Positions 10,560-23,407 of a stretch of DNA of 64,000 nt are shown here, piece by piece. A model generated the notes under the pieces. The model saw nothing but the letters and a program-made list of their open reading frames with translations. It was not told the origin of the DNA and ran no database searches. Each line of letters begins with the position of its first letter. The stretch's first letter is position 1. This DNA comes from Phocoena phocoena (lineage: Eukaryota; Chordata; Mammalia; Artiodactyla; Phocoenidae): contig NC_089234.1 in assembly GCF_963924675.1 (NCBI RefSeq), positions 58,136,909 through 58,200,908 on the forward strand, written 5' to 3'. The translations under genes were made by a program, and so were the position numbers.

Positions 10560-12800
10560 ACCAGAGCAGGAATGGGATACACACATAAGTCAAGGGCAAG
10601 GGTCATTTTGGAATTAGGAAGCAGAGGTGAGTTTATAACGGGTGTAGATATGAGAGGAAGAAGCCACAGGAGGTTTTTTATTGTCAGAGTGGATGAAGAG
10701 GAGACCATCAGCAATTCTCTACTTAATTCAAAATGACTTTTACAGAAGATTGGCTTTCAGGAGTTATTTAGAACAGAAGAAAAAAGCAGTTTGTTGAGAA
10801 GAGAATCTAAGAAAATGACAGTGCTTGGGAGACAGCTCAGAAGACTGATGTAATGAGTTCACAAGGAAGGTGCTACCTAGAGGAACGGAGCCGAATGGAG
10901 AGAGAGAAGGCTGGGACCTGAGCAGCAGATGAGGGAAATGAGATAATCCAGAGCCTGCTGGAGGCTGGCTTTGATGCATGAGGCAAACAGCCAGAGGAGA
11001 TGCAAAGGAAATGAGAAGCCCCTGTAAAGATTTAAGGAAGGGGTTGGCATGGTCAGGAAGTCCACCTGGCAGGAGGTAACAGCCCATTCTAGGAACTTGG
11101 AAGAGGAGGCAAGGAGAGGAGAATGACAGGCCTAGAAGCTACTGAGTTCAGTGGATTTCATAAAGACGTGTTATTCTGAACAAGTCTGTATGTTGAGGAA
11201 GAAAAGTCAGCCAGAAATTGCTCTAAATTTAATAAAGTCTTCAGAAAAAGTTGCCAAGGCAGAAAACTTCCTAGTGACTCTGCCAATACAGCTAATTGCT
11301 TAGCAATTACTGGCCATGAGCATCACGGAAATTGTAGACATTTTTAAACCCTTACACTGTGAGGACCTATGTCTCAAAGCCCTTGAAATTTTTATCAGTA
11401 TTTGGGTGTGCTCTGAGCCAAGTTCTCTACCCATGTCACCAGAAAAAAAGATGATAATTTTCCAGAGAAAACTGTTATGTTGTCTCCTCCATTGGGCCAG
11501 AGTCATCCTCAGCTAAGATGTACATGTGAATAATTTATATTCACCTGGAATGGTTAACATACGAGCATGCTGTTCCAAAGGTACAGTTGGTTTTCTTAAC
11601 AGTCCAGATCACAGAAATTCCTCATGGTCCTTCTCATTTAGTTAAAGGGATAAAATACAAATATTTATGGGAGAAAAACAACTTTTGTAGCTTATTGATT
11701 TAGCTTTAGGAGTATTTCACAACTGAGTCCTTTTTAACAACATACAACCAGGGACATAGGTCTAATCAATACTGAACATCTACCTTGCAGTTGGGGCTTA
11801 TGAATTAATCAGCATCTACTCTAACTCAAACCATCAGACAAAAATCAACAGTGACCTACATTTTTTTGAACACTGTAGAACCACCTACACAATGTTATCA
11901 TTTACAATAATGACAACAATCTTGAACCCTGACCACAAACACCAAAACTAGTGTCTCTGCTCATGAGTTATTTATTTCTAGGTTATCTCTTTTTCCAGGG
12001 GACTAACAGTAGGAATTCAGGTTGTCACATGCAACACTTCCTATATACATTAGCCGCATCATGTTAACACTACTAACCAAAAGCTGGGAAAGAGCACCTG
12101 ATGACCCCAAGGCCACACAGCAAACTTAGGCAGTATGGGGAATCTGGCTCTCTCCACTCAATTCAATGGTCTATTGTTAGGCCAAGTAACCTGTTTCCCG
12201 ATTAGCATACGAAACAATAGAGGATAAAATAGTGTGTAAGCAGAAAGTCTTTCCTGGTGAGCTGCAAATTATCTAAAGAAGGTTTTATTTCTAATTACGG
12301 TCATATAATTACAGACACTTTAAGGAGAAGAGCCTGTTTGTTCTGCCTGGTGTGAGCAACTCACTGATTTAGGCTCTCTTGAAGCCAGCAGCCAAGTGGC
12401 AGTGGCACAGACCCAGGAGTTCCTGGAGGAGAACAGATGGACAGCTATCCTAAAAAAAAAGAGCTCCCCAATGTCGCCCAGCAATAAGATGTGAGAGCTT
12501 GATAACTCTACCATCCCCATTCAGGTGTTACATGTATAAAATGAAAGAGTTCACCGTTAAGTAGATATTTTTCTCATTGGGTAGCAGAGAGTACCATGCT
12601 TGGTCTCCCATTCTCTCATTTTCTAACAAGGCCTTCCCAAGGCTTCCTACTTAGCATAAATTGGCTTCACCTAAGGATTAGTTCTTATTTTTCCAATTGG
12701 TTTTTTGAAGAAAATATTCATATTTCATCAAATTTTCAGAACTTCTTACAGAAAGTTTCTGAAAGGCTGGTGACACACACTGTAGCAAAGGAATTGAGGG
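10560..12800. other. Unassigned, possibly old L2/MIR relics
   Basis: 10560-11130 is purine-rich and has phrases such as GAGAAGCCCCTGTAAAGATT that resemble antisense L2, but the match is too weak to call. 12060-12175 has a MIR-like AAGGCCACACAGCAAACTTA. The rest has no recognisable repeat or exon. The minus-strand open frames at 10412-11087 have no domain signature. Confidence 0.35.
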
Positions 12801-12804
12801 CCTA

Positions 12805-13015
12805 GAATCTGAAATCAGATTCTCTGGGTTTGAGTTCCAGCTCTACCACTTTCTAGTTGTGTGACCATAGCCAAGTATTTGACTCCTCGCTTAGTTTCTA
12901 CATCTGTAAAATGGGAATAACAATAGTTGTGTGACTTATATGAGATCATATATATAAAGTGCTATGTGCTACAGCATGTGGGAACTGCTCAGAAGACGTC
13001 AGCATCTGTGAGTTA
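12805..13015 (+). mobile_element. MIR SINE, sense
   Basis: TGGGTTTGAGTTCCAGCTCT, ACCACTTTCTAGTTGTGTGACC, TCTGTAAAATGGGAATAACA and AAGTGCTATG follow the MIR consensus in order. It is one of the best preserved MIRs in the window. Confidence 0.88.
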
Positions 13016-13019
13016 TCAC

Positions 13020-14368
13020 TGTATTTGATGTAGACATTTTGGCCAATCAACATTTTTTTCAGTACCTGCTACTTACTTCAACTGTGCAAGAGCACAGACT
13101 CTATCCACTGTGCCACAGAAGATTCAAAGAATGAGAACTTACGACCCATGCCTTTGCAGAGTTTACAAATCACAGGTGGAAAAAGCATACATATGCAATT
13201 CAAGAACATGTTTCAGACAACACAATCCCACAGACACATGGGTTTCTTGCTTTCTTCAATAGTATATTCTGTGGAAAGTTGGCAAGCCACATTCTAAAAG
13301 GCCAGTTCCTCTACCTCCTTTAAAAGAAAGGTACGGTGAACACTTGAAAATTAAACATCTCAAAAACTGTCACAGGTCAATTATAACTCAATAAAACTGG
13401 GGGTGGGGTGCAGGGAAAGAACTGTCCTATTTTCTTTTATAGGTTCATATGGCTAAAGAAATATTTGAGCACTTACTATACATAAAGGACACTATATTTA
13501 ATACTAAAATTCAACTGTTTGAAGTTTTATTTCATTAAAGCTATACAGATAGTACATAAATTATCAACAGAAGTATAAAAGTTGGGTAGAGTCAATCCAT
13601 AGGGCTTCTATAAGGGGGTGAATTTTGATGCAAAATTTCAAATGGAGGATGGGAGGGATTTCAGGTAGAAACAAACAGCAGGGGCTAAGGGCAGCAGACT
13701 TGGGTGGAAAGGGGAGAGGTGGCAGCTATAATGATGAAAATACATAGACTTGAGCAAGGATTCATGTGGGGACAGGATAAAAAGGAGGTCCTTTAGATGG
13801 AGAGCCAAGTTAGCAAGAGCCTCAAATTTAAAAAAAAAAAGAAAGAAAGAAAGCTCTCCTCACTGACCACCATGTCACAGCTTCACCAGCCCAGAGCTCT
13901 TGACTTCCCCACAAAATGCTCAACACTGGTGGCTAATAAGCTACTGTCTAGGACACCCGTGCACTTCTGCTTCCACCTGTTGAGTTCTGTGCTTAATTGT
14001 GTTTGTTTTCAAATCTGTTTATGTCAGTTATGCCTGTTACTATAATTAAGTACCTTAATTAAACACTGTTATCCAACACCCAATAAACTATGTGTACAAA
14101 GAGAGTTGTAGTCTCTATGGACACTTTGTTGAATGTTTTTGGACAGATCTGACTAACAGTGAAAAAAATTATTACAAGACTTGGAGGAAATTACAACTAG
14201 AAGAATTGCTTCACAAGTGCATCTAAGGAAACTGAGATTGAAAGTTGTAGAGGAAAAAGATGGGAAACTCCAACCTATGCTCAAAGAAAAGGCTGGGACC
14301 TCCACCAAACAACTGGCAAATATATACACATGATACATATTTTATAAGATAAAATATTAATAAAATGT

Positions 14369-14370
<2 letters not shown>
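13020..14370. other. Unassigned sequence
   Basis: No exon or repeat can be named with confidence. 13560-13830 is purine-rich and ends in an A-run with GAAA units. 13860-14110 contains CCAATAAACTATG, which could be a chance polyadenylation-like site. A short plus-strand frame near 14146-14226 is not recognisable. Confidence 0.35.

Positions 14371-14372
<2 letters not shown>

Positions 14373-14421
<49 letters not shown>
14373..14421. repeat. (TA)n microsatellite
   Basis: About 24 uninterrupted TA units. The reverse-strand Ile-Tyr open frame across it is an artefact of the repeat. Confidence 0.95.
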
Positions 14422-14424
<3 letters not shown>

Positions 14425-14425
<1 letters not shown>

Positions 14426-17400
14426 TATAATTTTTTATTCCCTACTTTTAACCAGCTTTTTGGGTTAACCAACCAATTCTTAATCACATCAAATACAAAA
14501 GCTTCTACTATAATGAAATCAAGTGGACTGCACAGTCAAACTTGAAAGAAAACTATCAAAACACTGCACCTGCAAATAGGTGGGGGAAATCCTATTCAAA
14601 TACATAAATTTTTATATCTATACTCACTATATCTCGTTTCAGCTATGTGAGTCAAAAGAACACTTAAATGAAATACAAACTTTGTTAAATATTTTGCCCA
14701 CAAAACTCCAATCTGAATACTGAATTTAAATAGGTATTTGTAGACCCAAACTTAATACATTGTCATTTTATCTAATGCACAATAAATACTTTATTTCTAA
14801 TACAAAAGAAGTCAAAATGGATATTAAGTATTTTGAAGTACCTTAAAATGATCAAGCAACGATAAATAAAAGCAAGGATAATCAGTCTCTGAAAAGCAAT
14901 CATTTTTCAAACAGTATAATTTGCTCTTGACTGATTTTAAGACCTAAATAATATTACTATAAAGAATGGTAGATACCTCCTACCTGTGCTCACTTTTTTC
15001 TTGAGTGGGTTAAAATACAGGTAAGAACCAACCTAGGATTATTAAAAAGAATTATTTTATTTACTGTGAATTATTTTGAATACACACTTACTGCTTATAT
15101 ATCTGAAACTAGCAGCCCAGTATGAACCACATATATTTTCCTATTAATTACCCAGAGCAGGTTATTCATCAAGCAATTAATTGCAAACAGTTTGCCCAAC
15201 TGATGGCTCCTTGTTTTTAGTTTGTTTTTTTTTTTGACATCACCATTTCACAGATTAGACTATAAAACCACTAAATAGGGATTGTGTCTTGGACTATGTT
15301 CTGTACATGATGAATACACTGGTGGCGCTCAGTCAATGTATGACTAATGATAACACTGTCATTCGTTTATTTTTCAAATACTTTATGTTCACTGAAAAAT
15401 ATTTATCACAGGATTTCACTGTATGCAAGAGCATCTGTAACACAGGGTAGAAACGGAATGTTTTCAAAACAGAGAGCCTGGAAACATTAGCCAGAACTCA
15501 GGCGGCCAGTATTTTGGGATTTTTTGGCAGGCACATAAAATAGATCAGACATCCTGGTTGAAAACTAAATCTCCCAACAGTAAACAGAAGAAACCAATTT
15601 CATTCAAGATAAATGACTTTTCTTCAAATTCCATTAAGAGGAAAGAATCTCTGTTTTGCAGAGATAGGCATAAAATCGTGAAAGATGTATCCAGATATAC
15701 GAGATGAGGCCCAAACCACCACCAGCACCTCGTACTATGTAGTGTTTCCCATTACAGAGCCTCACAAGATTTGCGAATTTTTTCTAATTAATTATAAATC
15801 ACTAAACAAATCCTGACAATAGTGAGAATGCAGCTTGGACAGAAACAGTCTGAACATTTCTAACTCAAGTTCTACCACACAAGAAAAGAGAAATATATTC
15901 AGCAAGGGAAAACAAAGGTTCTTGGCTAAAAGCTCAACTCACCATCTTGTACTTATCAAAGTCATCTTAAGAGGCATTATTCTAGGGTTATACTCTGCTG
16001 TTGTTTAAAAATGAAAAAATGTACATGCACTGGTCCAAGGTCAGTGCTCGAAAAATACTTGTTGACTTGATGTCTTAATTTTTCAAGAAAAGGACTCTGA
16101 AAATTTCAACAACTATGTATAAAAACTAAAGATTTTTTTCTTCAAAAAGGTAAGTTCATATGTCAAATGACCTAAAAACTGTAAGGTACCAAATAAAACC
16201 CAGGCTCTCTGTCAGTGATTAAATCAGTGATTCAAGATGTTCTTCTTGACAGGAGAATAGAAAATATTACTAATATTTATTTCTTCTGTAGTAGTGGATT
16301 TTACTAAATAATATCTATTTTTTATCTCTCTTCCTGCACACATGGCACTTAAAGCTGAAATCAATCATACACTATTACACTTGATTACTACTCAAAATAT
16401 CAAGTATTCTGTTTCACATGCATAATCTTATCCATTTAATCATACCACTAGTTTCTTGAGAGAGGGTCTTATACTTTCTATATCCTTTTCAGGGCCTAAT
16501 GTCCCATTAGGATATAAGAGTTTTTAAAAATTACTTATCTATCAAGCAAGTGATAATCTAACCACGGCAAGAGAAGCAGACTCTTGCATCTGGCATAAAC
16601 AATGGATACTTGAATAAATCAAGTATCCTGGTTCATAAAGTGGGATTAACAATTTCACAAATTTTGAGCAGAGTAAAAAATCTGGTATTACAGTCAAACA
16701 AAATACAATTACTTTTCCTTGAGTTTTGCATTGTACACTCTTGCATTATTACCCTTGACGAAATAAGAGGACTGCCAGCTAAAAGAAATGTACAAATAAT
16801 AAATGCCAGGTAGACCATTTGTTTCTCCTAAGAGCATTCTTGAGTTCAGATGCCTGACTCATGACGCGGGTTAGCTTACGTAAGCCTGTGGAGTCCTCTG
16901 AGTTAAGGGTGGCTCAGAGGGTCTCTCTACCTCCCAGCATTAGAAAGCAGTACGTGACCACTGGTCTGCATACTTCCCAGGCTGGAGAGCACACGGTCCA
17001 AGGGCAAAGATCACTGTGGAAGCGACCCAATAGCCCCCCAGCAGCACTGCAGTGGTGCTGGATGCCTATAAACAGCAGAGGACACTAACAAAGGCGGCTG
17101 TGTGGGAAAAACAACATCCACTCCAAGCAAGCATGAGAAAGACACGTGAGGAAGGGCAAGGAGCTGGGGAGATGGGCTACTGAGAGAACCCAGAGCTCCC
17201 TGAGGCTTCCCCCTCCTCCCAACCCCATCAGTGAATAATCCAGCCTATCACTACTTGCTGACATTCTGAATCAGAAAGGATTTTAAATTATCTGTTTCTT
17301 AAAAAGGAGATTTTCAATTTCCCCAACAAGTCTGTGAGAGCCCCCATCCCCCCAAAAAAGGTTTCTTACAGCAGGATCTAGTCAGCCAAGGAGGGGTGCC

Positions 17401-17770
17401 TCCTGCTGAGCCGCTGGCTCCCCACTTCAGATTTTCTGAATCATTCAGGCTCTCCTGGAGGTTTCTTTATACCCACAGAAACAGTGAGGTCTCACTCCAC
17501 GGGGAACTGCTCTAGGCAGCCCCTTGCCAGTCAACAAATATGACTCCTAATTCATTAGCAGCCTGTACTATTGGAGCGAGGGGTTGAAGTGATATTACAG
17601 CAGCTTGAAAGGGGCCTTGTCAAGCACCTCTACTGGGCCAACACACTAATTGGTAGAGAATAGTTTATTATATTAACATCTAGGTCAAACCTAGAATGCT
17701 GGCGTCTTCAGAAGATTTTGTAATTACATTTCTGGAATGTGTATTGTAAGGAACAACAGCAGTGTAGTAA
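14425..17770. other. Long repeat-poor single-copy stretch
   Basis: Over 3 kb without a recognisable transposable element, which is unusual in this window. It includes CAATTAATTG (15174-15183, a homeodomain-type palindrome) and a 10-bp-arm hairpin at 16604-16628. A more GC-balanced block lies at 16860-17240 and a CNE-like block at 17520-17770. No open frame of note is present; short ones at 16610-17088 have no recognisable product. Confidence 0.4.
16604..16628. repeat. Perfect 10-bp inverted repeat, 5-nt loop
   Basis: GGATACTTGA at 16604-16613 and its exact complement TCAAGTATCC at 16619-16628 surround ATAAA. No terminator or RNA function can be inferred in a mammalian context. Confidence 0.7.
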
Positions 17771-17774
17771 TAAT

Positions 17775-17930
17775 TAATGTTGATTATGATGATTCCACCG
17801 CCTTACATTTATTGAACATGCTTAACTCTTACTTCATTACTACATTTAATCCTCACAACCCTGTGTGAGAAGAGCAAGAATAAATACCCCAAAATGAAGG
17901 AGTAGGACACACAGCTGACCAGACTAGAGG
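17775..17930 (-). mobile_element. MIR-like SINE, antisense
   Basis: TACATTTATTGAACATGCTTA, TTTAATCCTCACAACCCTGTG and GGACACACAGCTGACC resemble the reverse complement of MIR in the right order, though diverged. Confidence 0.65.
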
Positions 17931-18258
17931 TCACTCCTTCCTGAGAGCCAAAACAAGAGGTCTCCGGTGTGCACTGAGGAAAGTATGGAAACAGAGTCAT
18001 TCCTTAAACAAACCTCTGTCTGACACCTCCATGGGAAATGATGGACCAAACTCTAGAATTTCAGATACAATATAACATAGTCCTTGTTCTAAGGGAGTTG
18101 TGAGATGACACAGAAGGAACAAGGTGGCATTTAGGCTGGGTCTGGAAGGGTGAGTGGGTGTTGCTAGTGAAGAAGACTAGAATATGTATGTGAACATGTT
18201 CAGAGGCATGGATCCAAGAACGAACTTGGGTCAGGTTATCTTAAAAAATAAATAAATA

Positions 18259-18484
18259 GGGCTTCCCTGGTGGTGCAGTGGTTGAGAGTCCGCCTGCCGA
18301 TGCAGGGGACGCGGGTTCATGCCCCGGTCCGGGAAGATCCCACATGCTGCGGAGCGGCTGGGCCCGTGAGCCATGGCTGCTGAGCCTGCGCGTCCGGAGC
18401 CTGTGCTCCGCAACGGGAGAGGCCACAACAGTGAGGGGCCCACATACCGCAAATAAATAAATAAATAAATAAATAAATAAATAG
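18259..18484 (+). mobile_element. CHR-type tRNA-Glu SINE, short form, AAAT tail
   Basis: GGGCTTCCCTGGTGGTGCAG to CCCACATACCGC, then a tail made of about eight AAAT units rather than pure A. The left flank also reads AAATAAATAAATAG, so the target duplication and tail slippage cannot be separated. Confidence 0.93.
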
Positions 18485-18552
18485 AATAAATAAGTAGTTT
18501 ACATTTTCTCTTATAGGCAGTATACATACAATGGTGTTCCCCCCAACAATGG

Positions 18553-18593
18553 TGTATATTAATATGTATACACAGCATACATATTAATATACA
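18553..18593. repeat. Perfect 17-bp inverted repeat, 7-nt loop
   Basis: TGTATATTAATATGTAT (18553-18569) and its exact reverse complement (18577-18593) surround ACACAGC. A transcript would form an uninterrupted 17-bp AU-rich stem. No transposon ends or neighbouring gene explain it. Confidence 0.85.
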
Positions 18594-18684
18594 TATTAGG
18601 TACCGAGTTACACATTCACTGTGCCCCACACCTATCACCACTGTAACTGCCCAGGTTTACTGCCCCCCCTGCCCTCCACCCCAC

Positions 18685-18826
18685 CATGGGCTGTGAGCTC
18701 CACGCGGCACAGACTGTGTCTGTTTTGCTTACTACTGTGCCTCCAGCACACACGCCATGTCCATGTCCGGCACATGAGGAGCACTCAGTACACTCTTCCA
18801 ATGAATGAATGAATGAATGTATAGCG
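18685..18826 (+). mobile_element. L2 LINE 3' end
   Basis: GGGCTGTGAGCTCCACGCGG, GACTGTGTCTGTTTTGCTTA, CTCCAGCACA, and a terminal (GAAT)n are the classic L2 3' terminus with its short GAATGAATGA tail. Confidence 0.8.
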
Positions 18827-18829
18827 GGC

Positions 18830-20060
18830 ACTATGTTATAAAAGAATTCCCACAGAATAGAGTGACACCTAAAAATTAATAATACTAGGTAATGAGTGTT
18901 ATAAAAGTTATTGTTAAAGAGCTCTGAAAACACAAAGGAGCAAATAAACTAGTTCAGATATCCTCCTACACCATCACCCTGTATAGACAGTTTCCACCCT
19001 TAATAATTTGCTTTTATAACAAATACTCGTCCAACAGAAACTATGTTATTCTGTGAAGGAAATTTAAGCAGTAAAAGTGACTCAACTTCCAGGTATAAGT
19101 TTCACAGAATGCTTTATTCTCTGCCAACCACTGTGATTATCAGTGCCTTTGTGAGGATTATGAAAAAGAAATGTTACTATATAGAAACACTGGAACAAGA
19201 CTAACCTCTAGACCTACTCAGGAAATCCTCTTCATTGAAAATTTTCAGTGGGGGAAAGGGGGTGGCTTAGGGGGAGAGGAAGTATAGAATGATTATCCCA
19301 CCATATTAGACCTTTAGCTTTCAGATGTTAAAACACACTTTATGCCCCAAAGGCTCAATTAAAACAAAGTTGGAAAAAAAATTCAATAGAGCAAACTGAC
19401 AGATTTCATCACAGAGCAGCGAGAAGTGTTTAACTGGCCTGTGGAGAGATCGAAGAGTGGTTCTCTTGGCTGGAAGGCACTACATCCAATGCTGTTTTTT
19501 GGCGAAAGGAGACATGTCCAAACATCATAGTAGAGAGCATGTCATAGACTTTCTAATTTTAAAAAGGCAATTTCATGGTTAAGAAGGATGTTTTGATGGT
19601 AATCAATACCTTTTAATTTTAAAAACCTGACCATGAGAACATCCAACTAAGATAGCTATTTCCAAGGATGTCTCTTCCTTTCAAAGTTAAAACTCTTCAT
19701 ATTTACTTGGCTTGGACCATGTTTTTTAGTCATTCCCATTCTTTGAATCTTTGCCTAATACAAGCTTTCATTTGGATACACCACTCCCTTTGATGTTTCT
19801 AAGAATGTCTTGCTATTAACCTCTAACCCAATTAGTCACCAAATTGGCAGAATACATTGCTATTTGGAAGCCAACAGCTTATGAAGGACGTTTTTAAAAA
19901 TCTGCAAAATGAGCTATATTATGACTAATTTATTTATAGTTTTTAAAAAGTATTCCAGGAAATCTACAGTAACAAATTCGGAATAAAGGCAAGTACAGGT
20001 CCTTTGTGTGCAACGGGGTAGGGAGTTGTGGCTATTGTAAACAAAAATAAGTTAAAAACT
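18830..20060. other. Unassigned AT-rich sequence
   Basis: No repeat family or exon recognised. TTTTAATTTTAAAAA-type patches recur near 19550-19630. Nothing else visible. Confidence 0.4.
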
Positions 20061-20063
20061 TAA

Positions 20064-20997
20064 ATGTACAGTCCACCTTCTCCTTTTGCCATTTCCCCCC
20101 TTTCCTCTCCTCTGTTCATCTCAGTAAAGGAAAACTTCATCCTTCTAGTTACTCAGGCCAATAACCTTGAAGCCTCCTCTTTTTCTAACACTGTACGTCG
20201 AAGCCTATCTACACATTCTGTTGGCTCTACTTCAAAATATATCCAGAATCTGTTCACGTATCACCACTCTCCACCATCACTCTAGCCTAAGCCATTACCT
20301 CCTGCTTGATTTACAGCCCTACCCTCCTAGCTGGCCTCCTTGGTGCCACCCTACAGTTTCTTCTCAACACAGCAGCCAGAACATCTGGTTAAAACTAAGT
20401 CAGTCAGATCATGGCCCTCATGGCTCAAAACCTTGCAAAGCCTCCCCATCTTAGTCCCAGAAAAGCCAGAGGCCTTACACTGGTTCCCAAAGCCTGGCAT
20501 AAGCTGGGACCTTTCTTCCCCTCTGTGCTCATCTCTTACTACTCTCCTCCTCCATTCCAGCCACACTGGCCTTCCTTCTGTTTCTCAGACAGTTCACAAC
20601 ACACTCTCATCATCGGAGTCTTTGCACCTGCTATTCCCTTTGTCTAGAGCACTCCTTCCCCATGCACGGCATGCTCCCTCCTGCACTTCCTTCAGAATCA
20701 AATATCACTTTCTCAGGGAGGCCTTTCCCTAATCAAACTAATTAAAATAGCAATCCTGCCTCCCCAGTCCTGTCACTAACTCTGTTTTATTTATCTCCAT
20801 AGTACTCATCACCAGGTGACATGCTATATATCTACTTGTTTATTATCTGTCTCTTCCCATTAGAATGTAAATGAATTTCATGAGGGCAGAGAAATGCCTG
20901 TTTTGTTCCTTGTGTATCCCCAATGACTACAACAGAGCCTGACATACAGCAGGTGCTCAGGAAATACCGGTTGATTTAATGAATAAATAAATGAGTA
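20064..20997 (+). mobile_element. L2 LINE, C-terminal ORF2 plus 3' end
   Basis: A long L2 fragment in sense orientation. It includes ACTCAGGCCAATAACCTTGA and CAAAATATATCCAGAATCTG, then CAACACAGCAGCCAGAACAT and TTTCTCAGGGAGGCCTTTCC. It ends with ATGAGGGCAGAG and GTGCTCAGGAAATACC. Conceptual pieces such as ISVKENFILLVTQANNL follow the L2/CR1 reverse-transcriptase C-terminus, but the frame is broken by stops and shifts. The open frames of up to 130 codons here are relics of it. Confidence 0.88.
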
Positions 20998-21420
20998 AAT
21001 GCCAAACTTTTCCTTCTCCTTCCACTCCTTCTCCATACTACTTCCAGTAATATAATTATTTGCCCATGATTTGTCAATAAAATTGTCTTGAGTTCATTTC
21101 TCAAAGATCTGTTTTAAATATAACTCTCATTATCCTACCTGAGGGTACACCTAATAAATAACCAGGAAATTAAGAAACCAACTTATTCACCTTCTAGCTA
21201 AACATTAGGGACTTGAATCTTTCCAATAACCTCTGCCTGATTCTGAGGGCCTGCAGTTTCTTCTGTGGCAGTATACAATCCAGACAGTGTTTTCCAATCC
21301 TCAGTCACTCCCAGACCATCCTCAGCAATTTTGCTTCATCTACACATCACCAGTGCTATTATCTTCTTAACAATGTTTTAAACTTGGCTCACTTTTGCTC
21401 TTTTTTAAAAAATGTACGTA

Positions 21421-21705
21421 GGGCTTCTCTGGTGGCTCAGTGGTTAAGAATCTGCCTGTCAATGCAGGGGACACGGGTTCAAGCCCTGGTCCAGGAAGAT
21501 CCCACATGCCGCGGAGCAACTAAGCCCGTGTGCCACAACTACTGAGCCTGCGCTCTAGAGCCCGTGATCCACAACAAGAGAAGCCACCACAATGAGAAAC
21601 CCACACACTGCAACGAAGAGTAGCCCCTGCTCGCTGCAGCTAGAGCATGCGCGGGTGCTGCAACGAAGACCCAACGCAGCCAAAAATAAATAAATAAAAA
21701 TAAAT
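21421..21705 (+). mobile_element. CHR-type tRNA-Glu SINE, long form
   Basis: GGGCTTCTCTGGTGGCTCAG, GGTTCAAGCCCTGGTCCAGG, CACAACTACTGAGCC, and CAACGAAGACCCAACGCAGC with an (AAATAAAT) tail. The flanks TTAAAAAATGTACGTA and TTAAAAATGTATGTA form the target-site duplication. Confidence 0.93.
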
Positions 21706-21930
21706 ACATTTTAAAAATGTATGTAAGAAGAAACTCATCTTAAGCAGTAATATCTATGAAGTGATAGGTCTGAAGAAGGTTTTGCCCCCCTAAAACATAA
21801 AAATAAAAGTATGACCACAGGAATGAAGTGTTTGTCTATGGTCCACCACCAGTGTACAATACCATACTCCAGCATTCACTGATATGAGCCAAAAAGTTTA
21901 TCTTGAGGCCTGCAATATCTTTAGGAAGTA

Positions 21931-21943
21931 ACACACACACACA

Positions 21944-21980
<37 letters not shown>
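21931..21980. repeat. (CA)n microsatellite with CG interruption
   Basis: Alternating AC over about 50 bp with a CGCG interruption near 21944. Confidence 0.93.
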
Positions 21981-21982
<2 letters not shown>

Positions 21983-22227
21983 CCCTTTGCTTTACACCAT
22001 GTAAGTTAAGAATTCAAGTCCCAAAAGAATCAGATCATCTATATACTCCAAACATATCATGAAAAAATGTCTAAATTCCCAGTCAGATTAATTCAGACCA
22101 TCAAAGCTAAGCTCCTACAGGGAATATCTGTTCAATTACTCACTGGGTCCTTTTGCAAGATATTATCTGCTAAAATGCTCTAGTAAAGAGTAAACTTGTA
22201 TGCTTTTCTAGATAAGTTCTTTTTTTG

Positions 22228-22307
22228 AGCATCTACCTATCTGTCTGTCTATCTTCTTTCCTTCTTCCCTCCTTTCTCTTCCTTCCTTCCTTCCTTGCTT
22301 TCTTCTA
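22228..22307. repeat. Pyrimidine tract, (TCTG)n/(CTTC)n
   Basis: About 80 bp of almost pure pyrimidine on the plus strand with CTATCTGTCTGTCTATC and (CTTC)n units. It could form triplex DNA in supercoiled molecules. Confidence 0.85.
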
Positions 22308-22309
22308 GG

Positions 22310-23400
22310 AGGGGGTCAGTTGGGGTAAAAAGACCTGGGAGACATTTCCTAAACTTGATGATTTCTTCCTAATAGCAATTTTACAGTTTATTTCTAGTGC
22401 TTTATCAAATTTGACTTCTAAAGATTACTTTTCTATTTTAGAGATTGATAGTAAGAAATCTCTTGATTGAGAATAATGATCTTTTACAAACTAAAAGGCC
22501 ATTCTTATATTCAAACATGTTTTAAAATGTGAGCAGTATTCTAAACTTGCTTCAGACAGCCCATACAATCACAAGAGTTATTTTAAGAAAAAGACTCAGA
22601 TGGACACATCCACGGAAGCTAATACTAATGTGCTGTTCTTCCAACGAAAAGGTTACTGACCTATCAGTAGGAGTTGTCTTTTCTGGCAGAGATGATAGAT
22701 TTGCCTTGTCTTATCTACACCCCCTGCTCTGTCCCCATAATGAGCCATGGCATACATGTGCAAGACAGCTGGCAAAGGGGGAGTCAGAGTCTGTGGCCAT
22801 GGGCCAGAGCAAAGATTACCAACCCACTCAGAGCCCGGACCTATGACCCATGTCTCATTAGCACCTTGCTCCAAGCAACTGAGCTGCCACAAAAATCAAC
22901 AGTGGCTTAAGCCATTTTGTTTACAAGTGAAACAAATCAGGTCAGTCTGACAACCAATAGTTCAAGCAGCCACTAGAGAACTGCCAAAAATACAGAAGAA
23001 CCAGTGGTGAGGGGGAATTATAAGGGTCTTGCTGTCTTGCTTTGCCCTCCACCCACCAAAGTCAGGACGAATTTGGAAGGGAAGTGAGTATATAATAGGC
23101 AAGTCCATTTGTAATATACCAGGTATTCAGTGCATGTTAACAGAAGATAATAAAAGAAGAAAAGTATACCTACAACTTCCTAGGTGACACCCTTCTTACT
23201 CAGTGGTTAGAATATACTTGAAACATGCACAAAAAAGAACAAGAGACAGTTGTACTTGAGAACTGCAAGCTTACAAAAATCTACAGTCAAAAAATACTTG
23301 GATTACAGTAATCAATTTACATTAGGAAACCATTTGATCTTAAGGCAAAATGAAAGAAACAAAAATAAATCCACAGCAAATCAAGTTCAAGAGAAATCAT
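22310..23400. other. Unassigned sequence
   Basis: No recognisable repeat. Overlapping open frames at 22529-22950 on both strands (up to 105 codons) show no known motif and no convincing splice context, so they are not called. Confidence 0.35.
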
Positions 23401-23407
23401 TACATAA

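Noticed and set aside
14960..15030. Possible microexon between TTTTTTCTTGAG and GTAAGAACC
   Set aside because: The implied exon would be only 15 nt and nothing around it supports a transcript; chance splice-like sites are expected in AT-rich DNA.
20340..20732. 130-codon open frame with coding-like texture
   Set aside because: It lies inside an L2 relic and is out of the L2 reading frame; flanking pieces show the L2 frame broken.
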